In this document: piece after piece, positions 7,285-16,703 of the stretch
Layout: each line of letters begins with the position of its first letter
Numbering within the stretch: position 1 is the first letter of the stretch
Source: Bacteroidota bacterium
GTDB taxonomy: Bacteria > Bacteroidota > Bacteroidia > Cytophagales > Cyclobacteriaceae
Assembly: GCA_947470895.1 (NCBI GenBank)
Contig: CANIVF010000003.1
Span: 50,224 to 114,223 of the forward strand
DNA length: 64,000 bases
Direction of reading: 5' to 3'
Program-made: the position numbers and the translations under genes
Notes under the pieces: generated by a model
What the model saw: the letters and a program-made list of their open reading frames with translations, nothing else
The model's database searches: none
Told to the model about the DNA's origin: nothing

Positions 7285-10139
7285 CCTTTAATTATTTGTC
7301 TTTGGTTTTTGGGATCTACAACATCAAATATTACTTCGGCACTATAGTAGTATACTCCAGAAGAAAGCTCCTTACCTCCACTATCGCGACCATCCCAATC
7401 TATAAAAATATTATTTTCACTACCCGACTCGTAGGTGAACACATCTTTGCCCCAACGATTATAAATAGAAATACTCACTTTATTAACAAATCGGGCACAG
7501 CGTCTCTTCAAATCTTCAAAATCCACCGGGGCACCACATGGACCCAGTCCATCTTCATCAACACTTACGCGATCGCTGAATGCACTGAACAACTCATTGC
7601 AACCATCTCCATTGGGAGTAAACACGTTTGGCAATTCATAGTATGGGCAGTTGTCAAAGCAGAACGGCTCACTAAATGCACTCACGTTTCCTGCACGATC
7701 TACTGATCTGATCTTATAACAACCTGCAAATGATGGTAAGTTCGCATCAATAAAAAACGTATCTCGGACCAATGGAATTTCTAAAGAATCAAAAATTCCA
7801 TCTACCGTACTGCTTTTGTAAATCCGATAACCTTGGATGTCCTCCCTGCAAGCAGCATCAGCAGGGCGGTTCCATGTGATTGTGTTACTGAACACATTGG
7901 CACCGCACGAAAAATTTTGAAAATATTCTTCGCAATCCAATCCTTCAATGGCCAGCGTAGGTGTGCACGGAGGGACATTATCATTAGGGCGGGCACAGAC
8001 GATTTGCGAAAAGTTAATTAATGGTTCATCAATGAGAGGATTGCCATAAGCACCGCGCGTCATTACCCGATAGCAATAGGTTTCTGTTTCCTTCAAACCT
8101 TCATCTACATAATTGAATTTCTCCTGATTTACATCTACGCTATCAAACAATACCATTTGTCCTTCGGTGGCATTGGCAGGCCCACGATAAATCAAATGTC
8201 TTGGATAATCCTGAGTTTGATTAGACCAAGGCACATCTGCATTCCATGATAAAGCTATCTGCAAAAATTGCGGGCTTGCCTCTAATCTCACTGTAGAGGC
8301 TGTTGGTGATGTGTCGATCTTAGTTCCGTTGTTGTCATAAGCAACCACACGGTAATTATAAACCGTTTCCTGAGTGTTTAACCCGGAATCCACAAACGTA
8401 GTGTCGACCCGTTTACCAGGGAAAGCAGGCGATAGTCTGATATCACCACTGAAGCCTTCAGCACGAAAAACTTCATATTGATAAGGTGGTGGAAATTGAA
8501 TTTTATCAGCCTCAAAAGGTGTCCTCCACTTTATGGAAACCAGACCTGTGGTTCTATTCGTAACATCCACGGATACATTGGTGATCACAGGTGCATCTGC
8601 CAAAATAGGAAGAATGCATACTTCCTGAGAAACATAACTTTCTCCACCACCCGGCAACGGAAAAATGGCAACTAATCGGTAACAATACTGAGCACCCACG
8701 GCCAAACCTTTTCCATTGTTAGTATCATTATACAAATTGCCTGAGATCGGAACGTCAGCAATTTTAGAGTATCCCAAAAAGTCAGGCATACCGGTGAAGC
8801 ATTCGGGTGGCGTATAGGCAAATTGATCCACTCTTCGCCATACTTGCATGGTGATTGCATTCACCTTACACTTGTAATTCTCCCATTCAAGTTTAACGGA
8901 TCGGGTGCCTAAATTAACAACCGGAGGTTTCCAATTTGGTGCAGGGCCAACAACACGAATGTTCCATGTTTTGAATTGAACCAAGGTGGGTCCATTCTTA
9001 GATCGGTCACTGATTTTAAACACTACCTGATAGGGTTGTTCCTTAACGTGATCACAAGTAGTTGCCCAGGAAAAACTCAACTTCCCTTTAAGAGAAGGCG
9101 ATGTGAATTGAAATTTGGGAGGATTTGGAGAAAATGTAGCTGGCGATGGATTAATGGTAAATACCTGTGAGAATGCTTCAATCTTTACGCTATCGTAATC
9201 AGGATCGAAACCAAAAATATCCTCATTAATAATTGTTCCTGCTTCAACACAGATATCTTCAGGAACTTCCAATTCCGGCCTTTGATTGAGGCAGTCTTCA
9301 ATAATAATTTGCATATCGCGCACCACGTAGCCAATCTGCAGCCACACACCATTAACTTTTCTCCACTCTTTTATAAGGAAAGCTATATTGTACTCGCCTG
9401 CCGCACCCGGTGCATCCCATAGCAAGGTACCCGTGGTGGGGTTAATTCTGAATGTAGGCGCTCCATTGGCATTTTCATTAGCAGAGCCATAATCTAAGCC
9501 TGCATAAAAATCCCTGGCATTAGGATCCTGATATCCGTTTACAAAAACACCCTTATCTCTTTTTGGTATTGCCAATTCATAGGAAATACTATCTCCATCA
9601 GGATCATAAGCTCCTGCATTATGATAGAATGCTGATCCTGTGCATCCTTTGTCAATGGGAGGCACCAGTAAACGCGGTGTGTTACTGCAGCCTAAAAAAG
9701 GGTCTATGATGATTTGGGTTTCAACATAAAACCGTGTTTCCACCGAGTTGGACATATTCAGAATACCAGCATTGCGATTAGCTTCAAGGTAGCTGATTAC
9801 ATATTTTCCGGGGCCACCAAAGGTGTGTGTAGTCGTGAAGGAAACAGTTCCTACTTCGGGCCCCAAATCAGGTCTTCGTGTATTGTCAATGGAAGGAGTG
9901 TTTAATGGCTTGCTGCCATCTCCAAAATCCAAAATACCATCACCGAATTTTATCGGTGATCCCAAATCAGTGTAAACTGTAATAGTGATTTTAAAGGTGA
10001 GATCAGTACAACTTACGCGTTCCAACGTAATCTCGCCAGCGCGCAAGTGCGTGGCATTGGCACCTATAGATAAAAATAAGGTGGCGAAGAGTACCCCAAA
10101 GAGAAAACGTAATAAATATGGTTTTACTTTCTTATTCAT
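7263..10139 (-). CDS. Large secreted protein with FN3-like repeats and CHU_C type IX sorting domain
   Basis: A 958-residue exported protein. The start is taken as the ATG at 10139 (MNKKVKPYLL), because the longer frame needs a TTG and an AAGGA box precedes this ATG. A signal peptide ends near GANATHLRAG. After an N-terminal domain come several fibronectin type III-like beta modules (for example LEWENY..., SIKWRTPFEA..., ALSWNADVPW). The last ~125 residues begin LPNVFTPNGDGCNELF and end KGWLQIVR, the gliding-motility-associated C-terminal (CHU_C) domain used as a type B type IX secretion signal. It is probably an outer-surface or released adhesin-like protein. It contains many Cys residues, and the DCC thiol-redox-like gene overlaps its end. 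Confidence 0.88.
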   Translation of the reverse strand: MNKKVKPYLLRFLFGVLFATLFLSIGANATHLRAGEITLERVSCTDLTFKITITVYTDLGSPIKFGDGILDFGDGSKPLNTPSIDNTRRPDLGPEVGTVSFTTTHTFGGPGKYVISYLEANRNAGILNMSNSVETRFYVETQIIIDPFLGCSNTPRLLVPPIDKGCTGSAFYHNAGAYDPDGDSISYELAIPKRDKGVFVNGYQDPNARDFYAGLDYGSANENANGAPTFRINPTTGTLLWDAPGAAGEYNIAFLIKEWRKVNGVWLQIGYVVRDMQIIIEDCLNQRPELEVPEDICVEAGTIINEDIFGFDPDYDSVKIEAFSQVFTINPSPATFSPNPPKFQFTSPSLKGKLSFSWATTCDHVKEQPYQVVFKISDRSKNGPTLVQFKTWNIRVVGPAPNWKPPVVNLGTRSVKLEWENYKCKVNAITMQVWRRVDQFAYTPPECFTGMPDFLGYSKIADVPISGNLYNDTNNGKGLAVGAQYCYRLVAIFPLPGGGESYVSQEVCILPILADAPVITNVSVDVTNRTTGLVSIKWRTPFEADKIQFPPPYQYEVFRAEGFSGDIRLSPAFPGKRVDTTFVDSGLNTQETVYNYRVVAYDNNGTKIDTSPTASTVRLEASPQFLQIALSWNADVPWSNQTQDYPRHLIYRGPANATEGQMVLFDSVDVNQEKFNYVDEGLKETETYCYRVMTRGAYGNPLIDEPLINFSQIVCARPNDNVPPCTPTLAIEGLDCEEYFQNFSCGANVFSNTITWNRPADAACREDIQGYRIYKSSTVDGIFDSLEIPLVRDTFFIDANLPSFAGCYKIRSVDRAGNVSAFSEPFCFDNCPYYELPNVFTPNGDGCNELFSAFSDRVSVDEDGLGPCGAPVDFEDLKRRCARFVNKVSISIYNRWGKDVFTYESGSENNIFIDWDGRDSGGKELSSGVYYYSAEVIFDVVDPKNQRQIIKGWLQIVR

Positions 10140-10193
10140 GCTATGACTATCCTTCAAAATAAAACACCTAAGAAAGGGAATAGGTTACAAGTA

Positions 10194-10247
10194 ACGACAA
10201 TTTGTGAGTCCTAAAAAGCCTTTTCAATCAGATAAACGACAATTTGT
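10194..10247. repeat. Pair of 12-bp direct repeats in a divergent intergenic region
   Basis: ACGACAATTTGT occurs at 10194-10205 and again at 10236-10247, 42 bases apart start to start, between the divergent CHU_C protein gene and the 82-codon gene. A spacing of four helical turns would suit a regulator binding site, but this is only a sequence observation. Confidence 0.5.
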
Positions 10248-10326
10248 TTAAAATATTGGAGATTGGTTTACAATTAACAATTGCGATTATATTGCAATAA
10301 AATTTAATTTCCGTGTTGATAGAATT

Positions 10327-10575
10327 ATGAGAGTCGTTGGAGAGATACCACATCCACAGTTAAAAATCACAATTTTTAATTGGAATAACCGATATTTGAT
10401 CAAATTGGAAGCTGGTTCTTTTGAGCAGACCTTTAAAGTCAGCGAATTTGATGTGACCTCTGAAGAGGAAGTGAGAAATATGGTTGACTCTGAATTTTTA
10501 AAGGAGGCTGAGGCTCGATTCAATGACATGTCCCAGTCCCTACAAAAATCTCAACAAAGAAATAACCTATTTTAA
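10327..10575 (+). CDS. Conserved hypothetical small protein
   Basis: An 82-residue soluble protein starting MRVVGEIPHPQLKITIFNWN. A short beta-rich N-terminal half (RYLIKLEAGSFEQTFKV) leads into an acidic helical C-terminal half (EEEVRNMVDSEFLKEAEARF). It resembles small uncharacterised proteins that I recall from other Bacteroidota, but I cannot name a domain. It has no signal peptide or membrane segment. It lies 62 bases upstream of the acyltransferase gene on the same strand and may share its promoter. Confidence 0.7.
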   Translation: MRVVGEIPHPQLKITIFNWNNRYLIKLEAGSFEQTFKVSEFDVTSEEEVRNMVDSEFLKEAEARFNDMSQSLQKSQQRNNLF

Positions 10576-10637
10576 CCAGTCCGTGTAATGCAAAGACAGC
10601 AATTAACTTTAGCCCCCCATTTGGATTTACAATTGTG

Positions 10638-12332
10638 ATGGAGATACTGGAAGAAAAGAAAAATAAGAATAAACCATATAAACCAATATTGGATGGAATT
10701 CCTGATTGGCCAGTATATCAGCTTAGTAAAAACAGAAAGGAATTTGTTGAGGAAGTTGCTTGTAAATCCATTGAACGGATAAGGGAACTACGCACGACAC
10801 GCAAGCAACTCATTGATGAATTGGAAGCCACTGTTTACCGGGAGCAAAATCGCATCAAACGAAATCGCTGGCGTGTAGATCCAAAAGACGACTCTAAGTT
10901 TTGGTCAGATGTTAAAAAGGATCTGATTGAGGCAAGCACGAAAACCGATGACTCAGATAAGACACTTGAGGAAATACTCAAGCGCATAGTTATGCGCTAT
11001 GCCAATGAAATAGCTGGTAGCTTCAAGCCAAACTCTTATCGTGTTACCCGCGAGTTGATCAAATTCTGGTTTGCCCGCCTCCTCAATGGAGCCCGGGTAA
11101 AAAAATTCGGGGCCTTCTTTAGAAATCAATATACGCTACGGGATAAAATTCAAATCGTAGGAAAAGTAAAGCTTCTAAGAAAACTGGCTAAGAAAGGTAC
11201 TGTAGTAATGGTGCCCACTCATTTTAGCAACCTGGATTCCATTTTGATAGGTTGGGTTATCCATTCACTGGGCCTGCCAGCATTTATTTATGGCGCAGGC
11301 CTCAATCTTTTCAACATAAAGATTTTTGCCTACTTCATGAACAGTTTAGGGGCATACAAAGTAGATCGCAGGAAGAAGAATCTTCCTTACCTTGAAACAT
11401 TGAAAATGTACTCTAACCTGGCCATTCAAAAAGGTGCTCATAGTATATTTTTCCCGGGAGGCACACGGTCGCGATCCGGTCTAATTGAAAAACAGCTCAA
11501 GTTGGGGTTGCTCAGCACGGCTATTGAAGCACAACGTAATCTCTATTTTGAAAATCCTAATGCCACGGAGGTGCGGAAGATTTTCATTGTGCCCGTTACG
11601 CTTAACTATAATTTCGTTTTAGAGGCACCTGATCTTATCGAGGACTATCTTCATGTAAAAGGTCAGGATAAATACTTTCCCGAACAGGATAAGTATGGCA
11701 GTATGCAACTCCTCACATTCCTTTTCAAGTTTTTCACCAAAGGTTCTAACATTTCTGTTTCCATTGGGTCTGCACTGGATGTATTAGGCAACTACGTAGA
11801 TGAGGAAGGGCATAGCATCGATAATCAGGGGCGCTTGATTCATACGAAAGACTATTTCATTTCAAGCGGGCAAATTTCGGAAGACAAACAACGTGAAGAT
11901 GAATATACCCGCATGTTGAGTCAGAAGATTGTGAGCGAGTATCACCGCATCAATCGCGTATTTGCCAGTCACCTTGCGGCCTTTGTGGCTTTCGAAATGT
12001 GGCAACAGAAATTTCCTAAGCTCGATCTGTTCGGCCTGCTCCGTTTGCCCGAAGAAGATCTTGAACTTGATTATGCAGAGTTTCGCGATACATTCAAGCG
12101 GGTGCGTAAAAGAATTTACGAGCTCAATGATGAAGGTAAATTGTATTTCGCTACACATCTGAAAGGTAAAGTGGATAATGTGCTCAAGACAGGAATCGAG
12201 AACGTGGGTATATTTCATTTGAAGCGCCCGCTCTTGCTTAACAAGAAAGGAAACATCATCACAAAAGACCTTACCGTACTCTACTACTACCACAACAGGC
12301 TGGTTGGCTATGACCTCGAGCAGTTTATCTGA
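10638..12332 (+). CDS. PlsC/PlsB-type glycerol-3-phosphate acyltransferase
   Basis: A 564-residue phospholipid acyltransferase. The ATG at 10638 is chosen over the adjacent GTG at 10635. The acyltransferase motif I, PTHFSNLDSI, has the HX4D pair at about His195/Asp200. Motif III is visible as FFPGGTRSRSG. An N-terminal ~150-residue charged helical extension and a long C-terminal region make it larger than a plain PlsC and closer to PlsB-like glycerol-3-phosphate acyltransferases. It overlaps gpsA, which makes its probable acceptor sn-glycerol-3-phosphate. That pairing is the main argument for acylation of G3P rather than lyso-PA. Confidence 0.85.
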   Translation: MEILEEKKNKNKPYKPILDGIPDWPVYQLSKNRKEFVEEVACKSIERIRELRTTRKQLIDELEATVYREQNRIKRNRWRVDPKDDSKFWSDVKKDLIEASTKTDDSDKTLEEILKRIVMRYANEIAGSFKPNSYRVTRELIKFWFARLLNGARVKKFGAFFRNQYTLRDKIQIVGKVKLLRKLAKKGTVVMVPTHFSNLDSILIGWVIHSLGLPAFIYGAGLNLFNIKIFAYFMNSLGAYKVDRRKKNLPYLETLKMYSNLAIQKGAHSIFFPGGTRSRSGLIEKQLKLGLLSTAIEAQRNLYFENPNATEVRKIFIVPVTLNYNFVLEAPDLIEDYLHVKGQDKYFPEQDKYGSMQLLTFLFKFFTKGSNISVSIGSALDVLGNYVDEEGHSIDNQGRLIHTKDYFISSGQISEDKQREDEYTRMLSQKIVSEYHRINRVFASHLAAFVAFEMWQQKFPKLDLFGLLRLPEEDLELDYAEFRDTFKRVRKRIYELNDEGKLYFATHLKGKVDNVLKTGIENVGIFHLKRPLLLNKKGNIITKDLTVLYYYHNRLVGYDLEQFI

Positions 12333-13365
12333 CAAGCCAGTTGGGGTAATCGGTGCCGGAAATTTTGGTTCTGTCATTGCGAATATTCTGGCCTTGAACA
12401 GGCGAGTCATCTTGTATGCGCGTGATGAGGCTGTTGTGAACTCCATTTTAAATACCCGGGTTCACCGTGGTTATCCGATGAGCCATCATGTTGAGCCCAC
12501 CAGCGATATGGCTTACCTGGCTTCTCATTGCGATGTTATTTTTCCGATGGTGCCATCCGCACACTTTCGTGAGATGATGAAAAAATTATCCCCATATCTT
12601 CATCCCTATCACATCTTAATTCATGGAACGAAAGGATTTGATATCACGCTTCCGGAAGGCCAAACCATTGAGAGCGTTTCAAAACTCACTCGCGAACAAG
12701 TGAAGACGATGAGTGAAGTGATAAAAGAAGAAAGTGTAGTGGTTCGGGTAGGTTGCCTTGCAGGACCCAACTTGGCAAAAGAACTAGCGCAACGGCAACC
12801 CGGGGCTACAGTAGTTGCCAGTCATTTTAATGAAGTGATTCAGATCGGAAAAAAGTTACTGCGCAATGATCGCTTTCAGGTTTATGAAAACAATGATATT
12901 GTAGGTGTTGAAATTGCGGGAGTATTAAAAAATATCATTGCGATTGCATCTGGTGCATTGAGTGGGTTAGGTTACGGTGAAAACGCTAAGGGGTTGTTGA
13001 TCAGCCGGGGTGCTGTTGAAATGGTCTACTTGGGTCGTGCGCTTGGAGGAGACCTAAAAGCATTTTTAGGTGTGGCTGGTATCGGAGATTTGGTAACTAC
13101 CTGTAACAGCCCTATGAGTCGGAATTTTACTGTTGGGTATCGCCTTGCCAAAGGAGAAAAACTCGAGGCCATATTAGCCGACATGACAGAAATTGCTGAG
13201 GGTGTGAACACCGTACGCATTGCAAAAAAATGCGCTGACCATTATAAAGTTCGTGCACTCATCACCGATAGGCTCTACAAAGTTTTGTTTGAAGGAATGA
13301 CCGTTGAAGAAGCTCTTGAGTTCTTGATGAGATATCCTCTTAACGTGGATATTGATTTTCTATAA
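12310..13365 (+). CDS. gpsA: NAD(P)-dependent glycerol-3-phosphate dehydrogenase
   Basis: Reduces dihydroxyacetone phosphate to sn-glycerol-3-phosphate for phospholipid synthesis. The ATG at 12310 overlaps the end of the acyltransferase gene by 23 bases and gives 351 residues; the frame also contains a TTG at 12304. The Rossmann motif VGVIGAGNFGSV lies at the N-terminus. The catalytic region EIAGVLKNIIAIASG and the GpsA-specific GYGENAKGLLISRG and GIGDLVTTCNSPMSRN are present. It acts immediately before the acyltransferase. It ends two bases from the convergent HIT gene. Confidence 0.95.
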   Translation: MTSSSLSDKPVGVIGAGNFGSVIANILALNRRVILYARDEAVVNSILNTRVHRGYPMSHHVEPTSDMAYLASHCDVIFPMVPSAHFREMMKKLSPYLHPYHILIHGTKGFDITLPEGQTIESVSKLTREQVKTMSEVIKEESVVVRVGCLAGPNLAKELAQRQPGATVVASHFNEVIQIGKKLLRNDRFQVYENNDIVGVEIAGVLKNIIAIASGALSGLGYGENAKGLLISRGAVEMVYLGRALGGDLKAFLGVAGIGDLVTTCNSPMSRNFTVGYRLAKGEKLEAILADMTEIAEGVNTVRIAKKCADHYKVRALITDRLYKVLFEGMTVEEALEFLMRYPLNVDIDFL

Positions 13366-13367
13366 AA

Positions 13368-13760
13368 CTATAATTTCGAACAAATTGCTTTTGCCACTTT
13401 CTCCAAATCCTCTTTGGAAGGAGAAAGTTTAGGTCGCGTAAAGTTAATATCACCCATACTATTCATAGGAACTAAGTGAATGTGAGTATGGGGTACTTCT
13501 AAGCCAATAACAGCAACACCAATTCGCTTACACGAAATTGTTTTCTTCATAGCAATGGCAATTTTTTTTGCAAACACCATCATATCTGCCAATAAGGTGT
13601 CATCCAGATCAAAAATGTAGGAAACCTCTTGCTTGGGAACAATCAACACATGTCCTTCCACTAACGGCATAACATCTAAGAAAGCAATAAAGCGATCGTC
13701 TTCAGCAACAATGTGGGCTGGTATCTCGCGGTTAATTATTCTTGTAAATATGCTGACCAT
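13368..13760 (-). CDS. HIT-family (histidine triad) nucleotide hydrolase
   Basis: A 130-residue HINT-like protein. The triad is PHTHIHLVPM, with His91, His93 and His95; the middle His is the nucleophile in this family. It starts IFTRIINREIPAHIVAEDD, the usual HINT N-terminus. Family members hydrolyse AMP-lysine and other nucleoside phosphoramidates. It follows greA by nine bases on the same strand and is probably in an operon with it, an arrangement that I recall from other Bacteroidota. Confidence 0.93.
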   Translation of the reverse strand: MVSIFTRIINREIPAHIVAEDDRFIAFLDVMPLVEGHVLIVPKQEVSYIFDLDDTLLADMMVFAKKIAIAMKKTISCKRIGVAVIGLEVPHTHIHLVPMNSMGDINFTRPKLSPSKEDLEKVAKAICSKL

Positions 13761-13769
13761 AACAATTAA

Positions 13770-14246
13770 CTAAGCCCCAATACTTACAATTTCAAACTCC
13801 ATTTCTCCTGCAGGAGTTTTTATGATTGCCATATCACCTTTTTTCTTACCCAGCAATCCTCTGCCAATAGGTGATTGTGTTGATATTTTACCAGCCTTTA
13901 GATCAGCCTCCTCTTCAGACACTAACATATAAGTGACTGATGCACCATTCTTATTATTCTTAATAGTCACTTTAGATAATATCGAAACTGAAGAAGTGTC
14001 AATTTTTGTCTCATCTAACAGACGAGCTCCGCTAAGCACATCTTGCATCTGAGCTATTTTCGCTTCCAAATGCCCTTGTGCATCTTTGGCAGCATCATAT
14101 TCAGCATTTTCACTTAAATCTCCTTTATCACGAGCCTCTGCAATTTGTTTTGCAATATCAGCTCTACCTTTAGTTTTTAAAATAGCTAACTCATTGGTCA
14201 AACGATCCAACCCTTCCTTCGTGTAATAAGAAATTTTTTTACTCAT
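13770..14246 (-). CDS. greA: Transcription elongation factor GreA
   Basis: A 158-residue cleavage factor that rescues backtracked RNA polymerase. The N-terminal coiled coil (YYTKEGLDRLTNELAILKTK...) carries the conserved RDKGDLSENAEYDAAK tip with its acidic residues. The C-terminal FKBP-like domain includes SPIGRGLLGKKKGD. A second family member of GreB type is encoded at 57281, so the genome has at least two cleavage factors. Confidence 0.95.
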   Translation of the reverse strand: MSKKISYYTKEGLDRLTNELAILKTKGRADIAKQIAEARDKGDLSENAEYDAAKDAQGHLEAKIAQMQDVLSGARLLDETKIDTSSVSILSKVTIKNNKNGASVTYMLVSEEEADLKAGKISTQSPIGRGLLGKKKGDMAIIKTPAGEMEFEIVSIGA

Positions 14247-14297
14247 AAACTTTCTTTTTGGTTTACCCCCTCGTCCTGTTCAAACTTTGTTCCATGG

Positions 14298-14340
14298 TCA
14301 AAAAAGAAACAACGGCCTCCAATACGGGGTCGTTGTTTCT
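14298..14340 (-). terminator. Rho-independent terminator after the pentapeptide gene
   Basis: On the minus strand an inverted repeat spans 14339 to 14306, with arms GAAACAACG and CGTTGTTTC plus partly paired GC flanks, and is followed by a run of six T. It lies ~40 bases after the stop of the pentapeptide protein gene and upstream of greA, so greA needs its own promoter in the ~50 bases between. Confidence 0.8.
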
Positions 14341-14377
14341 CCTATGCAAAAATAATTTTTATTTTGACTATTTCAAA

Positions 14378-15253
14378 TCAAGCCCCCACCAATTCAGGAA
14401 TTGAGATTCTGATCTGCTCCAGAAGTTCATCATCAAACTTAGCGAGATACAATGTTTTTACTTTTACTAGTTGATCAATCGTTAATCCTTTGGCACCTCG
14501 TAAGTCTGCTTTATATAAACTGGCATTTTCAAAGTCGGCACCCATTAAATAACTCCCTTTCAAATTGGCTTCCATCAAAAATGCATTTTTAAAATTAGCT
14601 TTGATTAGAAATGCATTTTCAAAATGTGCTTTGATGAGAAATGCATCTTTAAAATTAGCCCCACTTGCATAAGAGGCATTCAGGTTTGCCTGATTTAAAT
14701 TGGAGTTTTCGAGATCGGTTTGATTGAGCCGTGAGCTTTCAAGATTCGTTTCGATTAAGGATGAATTGGAAAGATTGGCCGAGTTAAGATTAGACCCCTT
14801 GAGATCGACATAATTTAAATTCGTTCGTGCCAGATAACAATTCACCAGATTAATCTCATGAATCTTATGACGATTTAATCGCTTGATATTTCCTACTGTT
14901 CTAAACGCAGCTTCATCCGATTCCCAAAGTCTGAAGTCATCAATTTCATCACGATAAGTTCTGATGCGCTGTCGTATCTCACCATTTTGGTTGAGCCAGA
15001 AAATCAATATACCAATGACGGTAATGTCGAATACCATTCCATGAGCCTCTACTAAAATCTGTGGCCAAAAATTAGCAAAGTCATTTAAATAGTACTTCAG
15101 ACTAAGACTTATCACCACTATTGAAACAAATAACAGCACTAATGAGGTGGTTAGAATAGGCCTTTCAATAATATGGCTTATCTTATCCTGAATTTTGAGT
15201 TTGAGTCTATTAAACGCTGACATTTTTTCTGGAATCCTTAAAATATTTTCCAC
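14378..15253 (-). CDS. Membrane protein with pentapeptide repeats
   Basis: A 291-residue protein with two predicted membrane helices (about 33-53 and 73-88), a charged linker, then a run of A(D/N)LXX pentapeptide repeats from roughly residue 140 to 255 (for example LNSANLSNSSLIETNLESSR). These form a right-handed quadrilateral beta-helix. The repeated block ANF..AFLIKA occurs three times with little change, suggesting internal duplication. The pentapeptide solenoid probably lies on the cytoplasmic side next to the membrane. No enzymatic motif is seen and the function is unknown. It forms a single-gene unit bounded by the terminator at 14298. Confidence 0.85.
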   Translation of the reverse strand: MENILRIPEKMSAFNRLKLKIQDKISHIIERPILTTSLVLLFVSIVVISLSLKYYLNDFANFWPQILVEAHGMVFDITVIGILIFWLNQNGEIRQRIRTYRDEIDDFRLWESDEAAFRTVGNIKRLNRHKIHEINLVNCYLARTNLNYVDLKGSNLNSANLSNSSLIETNLESSRLNQTDLENSNLNQANLNASYASGANFKDAFLIKAHFENAFLIKANFKNAFLMEANLKGSYLMGADFENASLYKADLRGAKGLTIDQLVKVKTLYLAKFDDELLEQIRISIPELVGA

Positions 15254-15350
15254 CGCTAAGTTAAGTATTTACAAGCAAGATAGACGGATTTTTACAAGTT
15301 AACTTAATCCGTATAGCGAAAACATTACACAGTTCGTAAATTAAGGTACC

Positions 15351-16703
15351 TTACAAAAGAAGGTGAATGGTAAGGAAATAAACTCCCAGGCCCAAAAGAT
15401 CATTCGTGGTGGTTATGAATGGACCCGAAGCCAGAGCGGGATTAAATCCCAAACGATTAAGTATAAGCGGTGTAATGGTTCCAATAAAAGAAGCAAAAAC
15501 CACCACAAAAAAAAGCGCCAACGAAACAATCAAATTGAGTGCTTCATAGCCAAAAATTAACCATGTGACACCATAAACGATCAGAGAAAGAAAAAAACCA
15601 TTCAATAAAGCAACGCTAAAAACTTTAATCAGGCGCTTCCACAATCCCTCATCTACAAATCCCGGACTTACGAGACTTTGCACAATCAATGAGGATGATT
15701 GAATGCCCACATTACCGCCTGTGGCCTGAATGAGTGGAATAAAAAACGCAATGGCTGTTATTTTTGCTATTTCTACTTCAAAGAACCCCATAAACCGAGC
15801 ACTGATCATACCCCCTAATATTCCTATCAACAACCAAGGCAGTCGGGCTCGAGTATTTCTCCATACACTATCATCTTCTTCTACATCTTCGGTAATACCA
15901 GACATAATCTGACGCTCTTCTTCGGCTTGTTCAGTGATTACGTCTACTACATCATCAATCGTAATCCTTCCCACCAGTTGCCCTTGCACATTCACAACCG
16001 GCACAGATTCGAGGTCATACTTACTCATGATTTCCGCTACTTCTCTGTCTTCCATGTATGTTTCAACAGAGGCGATATCACCTTCGCAAATGTCTTTAAC
16101 AATTGTCTTTGAATCGGATAGAATTAACTTCTGAAGCGACACTCTTCCCAATAACTTATCCTGATCATCGACTACATAAACCGCATAAAACTTTGACACA
16201 TTCTCAGCCTGTTTCCGAATTTCATCCACACACTGAACTACTGTCCAATAATCTTTAGCTTTGATCAACTCTTTGGCCATCAATCCTCCGGCTACATTTT
16301 CTTCGTAGCGCAAGAGATCTATCACTTGAGATTTCAGATCAGCATCTAACCGAGCTATTATCTCTTCACTCATTTTGATGGGAAGTTCATTAAGAATATC
16401 AGCGGCATCATCCGAGTCGAGGTAATTTACAATCGCTGTAATTTCTGAAGCTTCATAATTTGTGATGAGGAAGGTTTTCCTGGTGTCAGGATCAAGATCA
16501 TTAATAATCTTTGATCTTATTTCGATGGGGAGTAGGTCTAACACATATTTAGACTCTTCTCCCTTGAATTCATAAAGCAGCGAAGTGATATCAGCAGGAT
16601 TTACATCGCCCAGACTTTCGAGTATAAAAGCATTATCTTGCTCGTTCAGGGCTTTTTGGAACCGATCACGAAACTCCTTTGTCAACTCAAATTCTTCAAG
16701 CAC
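15351..16703 (-). CDS. mgtE: Magnesium transporter MgtE
   Basis: A 450-residue Mg2+ channel. The cytoplasmic N-terminal MgtE_N superhelix occupies about 1-135, two CBS domains follow at about 140-260 (VYVVDDQDKLLGRVS... and VPVVNVQGQLVGRITIDD), then a connecting helix and five membrane helices from ~280 to the end. The pore segment GGNVGIQSSSLIVQSL is the family's signature. The first eight bases overlap the end of rsmA, so translation is probably coupled. I saw no riboswitch upstream. CorA and a CNNM/CorC protein encoded elsewhere in this window act on the same ion. Confidence 0.93.
   Translation of the reverse strand: MLEEFELTKEFRDRFQKALNEQDNAFILESLGDVNPADITSLLYEFKGEESKYVLDLLPIEIRSKIINDLDPDTRKTFLITNYEASEITAIVNYLDSDDAADILNELPIKMSEEIIARLDADLKSQVIDLLRYEENVAGGLMAKELIKAKDYWTVVQCVDEIRKQAENVSKFYAVYVVDDQDKLLGRVSLQKLILSDSKTIVKDICEGDIASVETYMEDREVAEIMSKYDLESVPVVNVQGQLVGRITIDDVVDVITEQAEEERQIMSGITEDVEEDDSVWRNTRARLPWLLIGILGGMISARFMGFFEVEIAKITAIAFFIPLIQATGGNVGIQSSSLIVQSLVSPGFVDEGLWKRLIKVFSVALLNGFFLSLIVYGVTWLIFGYEALNLIVSLALFFVVVFASFIGTITPLILNRLGFNPALASGPFITTTNDLLGLGVYFLTIHLLL

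Noticed and set aside
11862..12446. 194-codon open frame on the minus strand
   Set aside because: It is antisense to the acyltransferase and gpsA, both of which have clear motifs. Its own translation has no recognisable domain or start context.
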